Positions 1-5,841 are shown, numbered from the stretch's first letter. The stretch: 9,022 nucleotides of DNA from Deltaproteobacteria bacterium (GCA_019310195.1 JAFDET010000125.1:1-9022); one strand, 5' to 3'. Numbers and translations: made by a program. The notes: generated by a model from the letters alone, not told the origin.

Positions 1-1512
1 GGTCGGGAGGTCTCGCTGGGCCTGGACGGGTCCGTGCTGTTGCAGCGGAGTATTGCCGCGAGCCGGCTCGCCGAGGTTCGCTACGGCAGCGGACTGGTTC
101 GCACCTTCACGCGAGACGAGGCCGGGCTCAGTCAGGCCGAGACGTTCGACGCGGGCGGGAGTCCGCTGGCGCGCGCCTCGTTGGAGAACTCGAGTGAGCC
201 CGGCGGGCCCTTGTGCCTGAGGCAGCAGGTGGAGTTCCTCTCCGGACCCGCATGGTCCGCAGCCGAGGACTGGTGCCTGGGGCTGATCCAGTCGCCCCTC
301 AGCTCGATGAGCACGACCCCGGGCGACGCCCTCGTGGACTGGGCCCCCTTCAGCGACGTCTTGAACATGGGCGGCAATGCGTTCGAGTACAACGAGGACC
401 GGAGCCGGCTCGTCGAGATTCGCGACGGGGACACGGGAACCCCGGTGCACGTCTACGCGTACGACGCCGCAGGCAACGTGGTGGAGCGCGACGGAGATGC
501 CGTAGCCTGGGACGCGGCCGGCCGTGTGCAAGCGGTCGGCGACGACCATGCATTGGCCTGGGATGGTCTCGGTAGACCGCGGGAGCAGCGTACGCCCGAG
601 GGCACCACCACGTGGGGCTTCGCCGGCATGCTGGAGGTCGATGCCAACGGAAGCCCGCTTGCGCTGGACCTGGGCGAGGTCCGCGTGGACCTGGTGGCAG
701 GCCGGCATCGCTACCGTCACTTCGACTCCCGGGGGAACGTCTCCTTCGTAAGCGATGAGGCGGGATCGCTTCGAACCCTGTACCGCTACGACGACTTCGG
801 AAAGGTCGAGGTCCAGGGCGCCGACGACGACTCGCTCCGCTTCGCGCTGGGGCGGCAGGTGGGCGATCTCGTGCTCCTGGGACACCGGCTGCTGGATCCG
901 GAAGCCGGGCGCTTCCTGGCGCCCGACCCCGTCTTCCAGATCTTCAATCAGTACGCGTATGCACTGGGCAACCCGATCGTGTTCTGGGACCCGAGTGGGC
1001 TGGCGGGCACGTTCCACGGCCTGACGGCCGGGGAGTGGAGCGTGGCGTTGACCACCGGCGGGGCGTTCACTCAGTTGGCGGCGTTGGCGCTGGGGGTCAC
1101 CCACTTCGGAGCGGGCGCCGCCGTCGCGGTGGGCGCGTACCTCGCGGCGCTGGAGATGGCCGGTGGTTTTCCCTGGGAGGGGGACCGCACGGTCGGCGCC
1201 GGCCTGCGGTCCATCCAGGGAGGAATCGAAGGGCTGGTCGGGAAGCGGACCGGCTCGCCGAGCCCCGTGCCGACGCTCCCGGCAGGTGGCGGCGTGGCGT
1301 TCTCCGGACTTCCGGGCGGCCCCGCGCATCCCGTCGGAGCCCCGCGCGAGGAGGGGATCGATGGACCGGACTTCCACTTCTCCAACGGCCTGTCGATCTC
1401 GGCATGCGCTCCGACGCAGCTCGGGCAGCGGTTGGCGCCTCGCTGGATCGGGCTGCTGCTGTGCGTCAACGGTGCGCTGGGCGTGGCCGTCTGGCGCAGG
1501 ACACGGCCGTGA
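1..1512 (+). CDS. RHS/YD-repeat protein, C-terminal part (5'-truncated by window edge)
   Basis: The frame is open from base 1 and ends with TGA at 1510-1512, leaving 503 residues of a longer protein. Degenerate YD repeats are visible around residues 130-200 (VYAYDAAGNVVER, then AWDAAGRV and AWDGLGRP). They are followed by the conserved RHS core: YRYDDFGKVE near residue 261, GHRLLDPEAGRF at about 294-305, DP, YAYALGNP and the closing DPSG at 330-333. RHS proteins form large beta-barrel shells that enclose a variable C-terminal domain, often a toxin. Here about 170 residues follow DPSG. They are Gly/Ala/Pro-rich with hydrophobic stretches (about 345-385) and end in a hydrophobic helix (about 482-498) followed by WRRTRP. 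I recognise no toxin fold in that tail. The length and N-terminus (signal peptide, secretion type) lie outside the window, so export route and role are open. Confidence 0.88.
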   Translation, partial: GREVSLGLDGSVLLQRSIAASRLAEVRYGSGLVRTFTRDEAGLSQAETFDAGGSPLARASLENSSEPGGPLCLRQQVEFLSGPAWSAAEDWCLGLIQSPLSSMSTTPGDALVDWAPFSDVLNMGGNAFEYNEDRSRLVEIRDGDTGTPVHVYAYDAAGNVVERDGDAVAWDAAGRVQAVGDDHALAWDGLGRPREQRTPEGTTTWGFAGMLEVDANGSPLALDLGEVRVDLVAGRHRYRHFDSRGNVSFVSDEAGSLRTLYRYDDFGKVEVQGADDDSLRFALGRQVGDLVLLGHRLLDPEAGRFLAPDPVFQIFNQYAYALGNPIVFWDPSGLAGTFHGLTAGEWSVALTTGGAFTQLAALALGVTHFGAGAAVAVGAYLAALEMAGGFPWEGDRTVGAGLRSIQGGIEGLVGKRTGSPSPVPTLPAGGGVAFSGLPGGPAHPVGAPREEGIDGPDFHFSNGLSISACAPTQLGQRLAPRWIGLLLCVNGALGVAVWRRTRP

Positions 1513-1523
1513 TGCGGCCCAAC

Positions 1524-1530
1524 GAGGAGG
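1524..1530 (+). promoter_or_regulatory. Ribosome binding site of the 87-aa membrane protein
   Basis: GAGGAGG ends 9 bases before the ATG at 1540. It supports this start and a separately translated gene only 27 bases after the RHS stop codon, probably on the same transcript. Confidence 0.7.
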
Positions 1531-1539
1531 ACCGAGGCG

Positions 1540-1803
1540 ATGGCACAGACCACGGGGGAACGAGTCGTTCGTTGGTGGCTCCGGGGAAACCCGAAGAAGT
1601 GGCCCGAGATCTTGTACGCGCTGATCGGTGTGTTCCTGCTCGCTCTCGGCGTGTGGAATGGGTTTCACGCCACCGCATTCATCCAAGGCGTGCTGGTGCT
1701 GGTGCTGGCCGTGGTCGCCTTCGAGCGGCGCCAGTACGGCATGATCATCCGCAGGCTCGAGGAGGAGAACGCCAGCCTGCGGGCGGCCGCCGCGCAGCAC
1801 TGA
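1540..1803 (+). CDS. Small membrane protein with two transmembrane segments and a C-terminal coiled coil, unknown function
   Basis: An 87-residue protein. A short basic, tryptophan-rich N-terminus (residues 1-23) precedes two adjacent hydrophobic segments, about residues 24-42 (ILYALIGVFLLALGVW) and 46-62 (AFIQGVLVLVLAVVAF). A charged tail with a short heptad-like helix follows (RRLEEENASLRAAAAQH). The start is set by ATG with a good ribosome binding site. The gene follows the RHS gene by 27 bp and its TGA (1801-1803) overlaps the apparent start of the next membrane protein gene, so the three are probably cotranscribed. I do not recognise the family. A position straight after an RHS gene is where immunity proteins are often encoded, but nothing in this sequence shows immunity. 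An accessory subunit of the next membrane protein is equally possible. Confidence 0.75.
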   Translation: MAQTTGERVVRWWLRGNPKKWPEILYALIGVFLLALGVWNGFHATAFIQGVLVLVLAVVAFERRQYGMIIRRLEEENASLRAAAAQH

Positions 1804-2600
1804 CGGCCCGGCGCCGCGCGCGGCGCAACCGCTGGATCTCCGGGGGCATCGTCGTCGCGTGCCTCGTCGCTGCTCGCCAACTGTGGGCCGACCCGGGGCT
1901 GCGCGAGCAGGCGCTGTACGCGGGGGTGGTGAGCGTGGGGTACGGGCACGTGTTGGGCGCCTGGGTCTTCGGCTGGGGGGCTTTCCGGCGTCGTGTGCCC
2001 GGCCCGCTGCGCAGTTGGCTGGGGTCCGCCTTCGGCCTGAGCTTTCTGGCCACGGCTCTGGCGATTCACGTGGCTCTGCTCTCCCGCTGGCCCGTCGTGG
2101 CGGCTCCCTTGCTGGGCCTCTCCGTGTGGCACGCGGTCGAGAACGATGGGGCGCTGGCGTGCTTCTACGCCGGTGTTCGAGAGCGGGTTCGCGTGGGCGG
2201 CGGGCTCCGTCCGGCCCTGCTGTTGGCCGGCCTGGCGACGGCCGCCGCCGCCGTGACGCTGGCGCAGCCTGCGGTGACGGGGCCCGGCTTCGCCGAGCTC
2301 TTCGCGGCGCCGATCCTCTATCACCTGGTCTCGTGGATCGTGCTGTCGCTGGATCGCGTCCGCGATCTTGCGGCAGAGGACTCAGGCCTGGCGCAACGCA
2401 GGGCGGCACAGCTCGTGTTGGTCCACGCGGTTCCGCTGGCTCTGTGCGCCGCCGCGTTCCTCGTGGTCGGTGCTGCGGGCTCGCTGCAGCAGGCTCTCCT
2501 CCACCCGGGCATCTATCTCTTCTGGGCGGGGACGCACGTGGTGCAGACGGCCTGGGTCCGCGGTCTTGGGCCTCAGGCGGTGCTCGCCGCGCGCCAGTGA
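1800..2600 (+). CDS. Multi-pass membrane protein with histidines in most membrane segments, unknown function
   Basis: From 1800 the frame gives 266 residues with about eight hydrophobic segments (roughly residues 12-29, 38-61, 74-94, 97-124, 137-156, 164-184, 203-226, 233-253). Histidines lie in or beside six of them: H50, H90, H111, H175, H209, H235 and H246, in contexts such as GYGHVLGAW, VWHAVEND, LYHLVSW and GTHVVQTAW. Such a pattern is seen in membrane enzymes or carriers that bind metal or haem, for example Brp/Blh-type carotenoid oxygenases, but I see no diagnostic motif of any of these. The first helix begins at residue 12, yet no ATG, GTG or TTG lies in frame between 1740 and 1925. 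I placed the start at CTG 1800, which overlaps the upstream TGA (CTGA). A GTG at 1926 would delete the first helix. An ATG at 1512 would add 96 residues of antisensical, out-of-frame overlap with the 87-aa gene. The start is therefore uncertain; the body is secure. Confidence 0.7.
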   Translation: MTARRRARRNRWISGGIVVACLVAARQLWADPGLREQALYAGVVSVGYGHVLGAWVFGWGAFRRRVPGPLRSWLGSAFGLSFLATALAIHVALLSRWPVVAAPLLGLSVWHAVENDGALACFYAGVRERVRVGGGLRPALLLAGLATAAAAVTLAQPAVTGPGFAELFAAPILYHLVSWIVLSLDRVRDLAAEDSGLAQRRAAQLVLVHAVPLALCAAAFLVVGAAGSLQQALLHPGIYLFWAGTHVVQTAWVRGLGPQAVLAARQ

Positions 2601-3484
2601 TTCAGCACGGCTTGCAGCGCGTGGCGTACGTCGTGGCGCGGCTTCCAGCCGGTTGCGGCCGCCAGGCGCGCGGCGCGTCCGACCGCCACGTCGGTGGGCC
2701 GGTGCCGCTCCGGGTCCACCTCGATGCGCGGTGAGGCGGAGGAAGCCTCGACCAGGCGATCCAGGATCTCCCGGGCGCAGGTGCCGCGTCCGCTGGCCAC
2801 GTTGTAGACGTCCGGCTGGACCCGGGGATCCAGCAGCCGCAGGTAGGCGTCGACGACATCCTCGACGGCCAGGAAATCGCGGACGGAGTCCAGATTGCCG
2901 ACGCGCAGCACGGGCTCGTGGCGCCCGGCCTCGATCTCGACCAGCTGGTGGGCGAAGGCCGAGGCGATGAAGCTGTCGCTCTGGCCCGCCCCGGTGTGAT
3001 TGAATGGGCGCACGCGGACCACGGCCAGGCCCCGAGCGGCGTAGCTGCCCCCCAGGAGATCCGCGCACGCCTTGGTCCACGCGTAGGGTGAGTCGGGCCG
3101 CAGCGGAGCGGATTCGTCGAAGGGGGCGGAGCCCGGCTCGGCGGAGCCGTAGACGACGCCGCTTCCCACCAGAAGGATCCGCGTCGCCGGGCAGTGCTGC
3201 GCGAGGCCGGTCAGCAGGGCGCGAGCGCCCAGGAAGTTGACCTCGTAGACGCCCCGGGCGTCCTGGAGCGAGCTGGCCACGGAGCTGCGTGCCGCCAGGT
3301 GGACGATCGCGTGGGGCTGAAGCCGCTGCAGGGAGGCCGCGACCAGGGCTGCATCCCGGATGTCCAGGTCGTCGTCGGTGGGCGTTACCTGGGCGCCGGC
3401 CTGCTCGAGCGCTGGAACCAGATGGCGACCGACGAAGCCGCCGGCCCCGGTCACCCAGATCCGGCGATCTCGCAGGTGCTCCAT
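2573..3484 (-). CDS. NAD-dependent epimerase/dehydratase family, probable GDP-4-keto-6-deoxy-D-mannose reductase
   Basis: A 303-residue extended short-chain dehydrogenase/reductase, a normal length for the family. The N-terminal Rossmann nucleotide motif GAGGFVG is at residues 13-19 (GxxGxxG). The catalytic set is S108 (in VGSGVVYG), Y134 and K138 (SPYAWTKACAD). RPFNHTGAGQ at 159-168, the EIEAG segment near 183-187, VGNLDSVRDFLAVEDVVDAY at about 195-214 and VYNVASG at 226-232 are characteristic of GDP-6-deoxy-D-mannose reductases (Rmd). These reduce GDP-4-keto-6-deoxymannose to GDP-D-rhamnose for cell-surface glycans in the cytoplasm. No GDP-mannose 4,6-dehydratase, its usual partner, lies in the window, so a related epimerase or reductase specificity cannot be excluded. 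Its ATG is preceded only by weak purine stretches (a GGGAGGGG about 17 bases upstream). Its 3' end overlaps the convergent membrane-protein gene by 28 bp. Confidence 0.85.
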   Translation of the reverse strand: MEHLRDRRIWVTGAGGFVGRHLVPALEQAGAQVTPTDDDLDIRDAALVAASLQRLQPHAIVHLAARSSVASSLQDARGVYEVNFLGARALLTGLAQHCPATRILLVGSGVVYGSAEPGSAPFDESAPLRPDSPYAWTKACADLLGGSYAARGLAVVRVRPFNHTGAGQSDSFIASAFAHQLVEIEAGRHEPVLRVGNLDSVRDFLAVEDVVDAYLRLLDPRVQPDVYNVASGRGTCAREILDRLVEASSASPRIEVDPERHRPTDVAVGRAARLAAATGWKPRHDVRHALQAVLNHWRAASTA

Positions 3485-3529
3485 GCTCGGAGCTTCCCAA
3501 ACCCCTCCCGGCGGTGCTACAAGGGCGAC

Positions 3530-3535
3530 AGGGGG
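3530..3535 (+). promoter_or_regulatory. Ribosome binding site of the kinase-like/deaminase fusion gene
   Basis: AGGGGG lies 8 bases before the ATG at 3544. It sits in the 59-bp gap between two divergent genes, which must also hold both promoters. I could not identify clear -35/-10 boxes there. This site decides the start, because the frame is open upstream of it. Confidence 0.55.
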
Positions 3536-3543
3536 GCTTCTTC

Positions 3544-4536
3544 ATGATTCTCGGCATCTCCGGGCCCTATGCCGCGGGCAAGGGCGAGGTCATCGCGTAC
3601 CTGCGCGAGCGCAGCTTCTACGTGCTGTCCCTGTCCGACGTCATCCGCCAGGAGCTGGCGCAGCAGGGCCTCGAGGAGACCCGCGAGCGCATGATCGAGG
3701 CCGGCAACGCGCTTCGCAGCGAGAACGGCGCGGCGGTGCTCGCCGAGCGACTGGTGGCCCAGCTTCTGCCCGATCGCAACTACGTGATCGATTCGGTGCG
3801 GCATTCGGCCGAGGTGAACGCGCTGCGTGCGGCCGATCCCCAGTTCAAGCTCATCTGGGTGGACGGGGATGAGGCCATCCGCCTGGAGCGCATCCGCCGG
3901 CGCGGGCGCGGCGGCGATCCGCTCACCCTGGAGGATCTTCAGCGCCTGGAGGGCCGCGAACAGGGGGGCGACGACCCGGCGGGGCAGCAACTCGCCGCCG
4001 TGCGCCAGCTGGCCGACTTCACCCTGGACAACTCGGGCAGCCTCGAAGAGCTGCACACGGAGGTGCAACGCGTCCTGGGGCGCTCGCTTTTTTTTGAACG
4101 ACCCAGCTGGGACGAGTACTTCATGAGCATCGCTCGCGTGGTGGCGACGCGGAGCAACTGCGTGAAGCGCAAGGTGGGTGCGGTCATATCGCGGGACCGC
4201 CGCATCATCTCGACCGGCTACAACGGAACGCCGCGCGGCGTGCGCAACTGCAACGAGGGTGGTTGCCCGCGCTGCAACTCCTTCGCCGAGGGAGGGGCAC
4301 GGCTCGACGAGTGCCTCTGCTCCCACGGGGAGGAGAACGCCATCGTCCAGGCGGCCTACCACGGTGTCACGCTCCGCGAAGCGACGGTCTACACGACCTT
4401 CTCGCCCTGCCTGATGTGCACCAAGATGATCATCAACTCGGGCATGAGCGAGGTGATCTACAACGCGGATTATCCGCTGGGCGAGGTGCCGCTGGCGCTG
4501 TTGCGCGAGGCGGGGATCAAGGTGCGTAGGGCTTAG
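3544..4536 (+). CDS. Two-domain protein: P-loop nucleotide-kinase-like domain fused to a dCMP/dCTP deaminase-type zinc domain
   Basis: A 330-residue protein. Residues 1-180 resemble a small P-loop kinase of the dephospho-CoA/adenylate kinase type. The P-loop is GPYAAGKGE at 7-15, followed by LSLSDVIRQE at 29-37, YVIDSVRHSAE at 80-90, a basic lid-like stretch RIRRRGRGG at 116-124 and ADFTLDNSGSLEEL at 157-170. Residues 186-330 are a dCMP-deaminase-type domain: VGAVISRD, STGYNGTPRG (223-232), cysteines at 236, 241, 244, 257 and 259 that could hold a structural zinc, the zinc/catalytic motif HGE at 261-263 and SPCLMC at 287-292. H261, C289 and C292 should bind the catalytic zinc, with E263 as proton shuttle. 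dCMP deaminases convert dCMP to dUMP for dTTP synthesis. The same domain order occurs in eukaryotic DCD1 and in the larger antiphage deaminases DcdV/AvcD, so housekeeping and defence roles are both possible. Two oddities: E15 where adenylate kinases have Thr, and HGE where most relatives have HAE. Confidence 0.88.
   Translation: MILGISGPYAAGKGEVIAYLRERSFYVLSLSDVIRQELAQQGLEETRERMIEAGNALRSENGAAVLAERLVAQLLPDRNYVIDSVRHSAEVNALRAADPQFKLIWVDGDEAIRLERIRRRGRGGDPLTLEDLQRLEGREQGGDDPAGQQLAAVRQLADFTLDNSGSLEELHTEVQRVLGRSLFFERPSWDEYFMSIARVVATRSNCVKRKVGAVISRDRRIISTGYNGTPRGVRNCNEGGCPRCNSFAEGGARLDECLCSHGEENAIVQAAYHGVTLREATVYTTFSPCLMCTKMIINSGMSEVIYNADYPLGEVPLALLREAGIKVRRA
4088..4095 (+). other. T8 homopolymer at the domain junction, candidate slippage site
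   Basis: Eight consecutive T within codons 182-184 (CTT TTT TTT), in a locus that is otherwise about 70 % GC. It lies between the kinase-like and deaminase domains. One extra U gives an immediate stop (184 residues); one fewer gives a stop at 4124-4126 (193 residues). Both products are the kinase-like domain alone. Whether slippage occurs cannot be seen from the sequence. Confidence 0.45.
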
Positions 4537-4803
4537 CGGGGGGGCTCCTTGGGCTCGCTCTCCTTGCAGGTGCCTGCTCTTCGCTCGCCGTCGGCTCGCT
4601 GCGCGCCCTCGGCGCGCCGCGTAGGCCGTGCGGGCTCGTTTGCCTCGGGCTTGCGGGCATAGGCGTGGGCGGCGTGTCGAGCGCTGGTGGGGCTGCGGGG
4701 CGGCCTCTGCGCGGGGCTCCGGAGCGGCGGGGCTGGCTTCAAGACGGGCTTCCGTTGGGCCGATCCGATGGGGGCGTCCTTTGCGGCGCTGGGGGCATCA
4801 GGC
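4537..4803. other. Intergenic region, 267 bp, GC-rich, with one strong hairpin
   Basis: It lies between the deaminase stop and the preferred protease start. The protease frame is open back to a GTG at 4687, and another frame is open on the minus strand across the region, but neither reads like conserved protein. The text is low-complexity (many GCTCG and GGGGC words). I see no gene here. It could carry the protease promoter, but no clear -35/-10 pair is visible. Confidence 0.5.
4601..4617. terminator. Perfect GC hairpin, possible terminator of the fusion gene
   Basis: GCGCGCC, loop CTC, GGCGCGC: a 7-bp all-G:C stem with a 3-base loop, 65 bp after the deaminase stop codon. No U-tract follows, so intrinsic termination is unproven and it could be a chance GC palindrome. 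Confidence 0.3.
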
Positions 4804-5682
4804 GTGCGCAGCTTTTCCGGCATCTTGGCGGCAGCGCTGATCGTGCTCGGGCCGCCGGCCTCGGCGGAGATCTATCGCTGGACGGACGCCGACGGGCGCG
4901 TGCACTTCACCCAGGAGATCTCGCAGGTTCCCGCGACGCACCGTGCGGAGGCCGTGCGCCGCACGATCGAGTCGGAGGATCCCGGCCGGGTCTCGACCTA
5001 CAGCACGCCGTCGGCTCCCTCGACGCCGGCGGCTCGGGCGCCCGGCGTCGGGCAAGCCACGGCGGCCTCCCGGCCGAAGCGCATGCACCGCATCCGCGTC
5101 GAGCGGGCTGGCACCGGCATGCTGGTGGCCGCGCGCATCAACAACGGCCTCATGGTCCCGTTCCTCGTCGATACCGGAGCCAGCGACGTGTCGATCCCGC
5201 GCTGGGCGGCCGAGCGGTTGGACCTGGAACGGAGCGGTCGCACACGCCAGTACCAGACCGCCAACGGCATCATCGAGGAGCCGGTGGTAATGCTGGACTC
5301 GGTGGACCTGGCGGGAGCCCGCGTGGACGACGTGCCCGCCAGCATCAGCTCGACGATGCAGGTGGGCCTGCTCGGCCTGTCGTACTTCAACCACTTCACC
5401 TATCACGTGGACGCCGCCCAGGGAATCCTGACGCTGGTCCCCAACGACCTGGAGGAGAGCGGCAGCATTCGCGGCGGGCGCTCTCGGGCGCAGTGGCGCT
5501 CCGAGTACCGCGGTCTGCGCTGGCGCCGCGAGCAGCTGGAGGCCGCCGTCGAACGGACGAACCCGAACCAGTCGTCCAAGCGGCGTGCCCTCGGGGCACA
5601 GCAGCAAGAGCTCGACCGCCAGCTCGAACTCCTGGAAGCCGAGGCCGATCAGGCTCGGGTTCCCATGGCTTGGCGCGACTAG
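4804..5682 (+). CDS. Exported DUF4124 and retropepsin-like aspartic protease with C-terminal coiled coil
   Basis: From GTG 4804 the protein has 292 residues. Residues 1-21 form a signal peptide (basic VRSFSG, hydrophobic ILAAALIVLG, cleavage after PASA), so it should act in the periplasm or envelope. The mature N-terminus EIYRWTDADGRVHFTQE is the DUF4124 motif common in proteobacterial envelope proteins. After a Pro/Ala/Ser linker (about 60-95) comes a single retropepsin-like domain. It has the catalytic motif FLVDTGASDVSIP with D123, the flap-like TANGIIEEP and the second typical segment GLLGLSYFNHFTYHVD. Bacterial members are single-lobed and probably dimerise. The last 50 residues are charged and helical (QQQELDRQLELLEAEADQ), a likely coiled coil. 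In-frame ATG 4768 and GTG 4687 are alternative starts. I prefer 4804 because it starts the signal peptide directly and has GGGGGC 8 bases before it. The TAG stop contains the first base of the inserted element that follows. Confidence 0.8.
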   Translation: MRSFSGILAAALIVLGPPASAEIYRWTDADGRVHFTQEISQVPATHRAEAVRRTIESEDPGRVSTYSTPSAPSTPAARAPGVGQATAASRPKRMHRIRVERAGTGMLVAARINNGLMVPFLVDTGASDVSIPRWAAERLDLERSGRTRQYQTANGIIEEPVVMLDSVDLAGARVDDVPASISSTMQVGLLGLSYFNHFTYHVDAAQGILTLVPNDLEESGSIRGGRSRAQWRSEYRGLRWRREQLEAAVERTNPNQSSKRRALGAQQQELDRQLELLEAEADQARVPMAWRD

Positions 5683-5700
5683 AGCCCATCTCATGAGCCC
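5682..5700 (+). repeat. Left terminal inverted repeat of the MITE-like element
   Basis: Its reverse complement matches 5823-5841 except at one position (C here, T at the right end). Its first G completes the TAG stop codon of the protease gene. Confidence 0.85.
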
Positions 5701-5822
5701 TCCCGTCGCGAGGGGCGGATCTTCGGCCCGCTGGCTGCGTTGCGCTCCCTGCGCCGTAGCTACGGCTATGGCTCGGTTGCGCGCCTTGCCAGCAGACCGA
5801 ATCTCCACCTCTCGCTCGGTCC

Positions 5823-5841
5823 GGGTTCATGAGATGGGCTC
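5823..5841 (-). repeat. Right terminal inverted repeat of the MITE-like element
   Basis: Inverted copy of 5682-5700 with one mismatch. It is followed by TA at 5842-5843 and then A at 5844, which would have completed a TAA stop before insertion. Confidence 0.85.

Larger units (their letters stand above)
5682..5841. mobile_element. MITE-like 160-bp imperfect palindrome with 19-bp inverted ends and TA target duplication
   Basis: The left end (5682-5700, starting GAGCCCATCTCATGAGCCC) and the right end (5823-5841, GGGTTCATGAGATGGGCTC) are inverted repeats with 18 of 19 positions matching. TA lies directly outside each end (5680-5681 and 5842-5843). The interior is also self-complementary: GCGAGGGGCGGA and TTCGGCCCGCTGGC in the left arm match, with several transitions, the complement of the right arm. 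The centre is the perfect 14-bp palindrome GCCGTAGCTACGGC at 5753-5766. No coding capacity is present. Small size, terminal repeats, TA duplication and hairpin potential fit a non-autonomous element moved in trans by an IS630/Tc1-mariner-like or similar TA-targeting transposase, as Correia elements are in Neisseria. The family is not identified. Confidence 0.8.

Noticed and set aside
1512..1800. ATG at 1512 as start of the 266-aa membrane protein
   Set aside because: It would add 96 residues of hydrophilic, low-quality sequence out of frame over the 87-aa gene, which itself has a ribosome binding site, two membrane helices and a sensible tail.
3485..3543. An AvcI-like antitoxin RNA gene upstream of the deaminase fusion
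   Set aside because: The gap to the divergent reductase gene is only 59 bp and shows no structured RNA or terminator, so an independent RNA gene is not supported.
2382..3557. A 391-codon minus-strand frame across the reductase gene
   Set aside because: It overlaps the real reductase frame on the same strand, whose Rossmann and YxxxK motifs are intact. The alternative is Arg-rich and featureless.
4687..4803. N-terminal extension of the protease from GTG 4687 or ATG 4768
   Set aside because: It would place up to 39 low-complexity residues ahead of a standard signal peptide, and neither start has a good ribosome binding site. ATG 4768 remains possible.
5682..5841. A CRISPR repeat unit, tRNA or small-RNA gene in the palindromic region
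   Set aside because: It has only one inverted pair, no regular direct repeats with spacers and no cloverleaf. TA duplications and terminal repeats explain it better as an inserted element.
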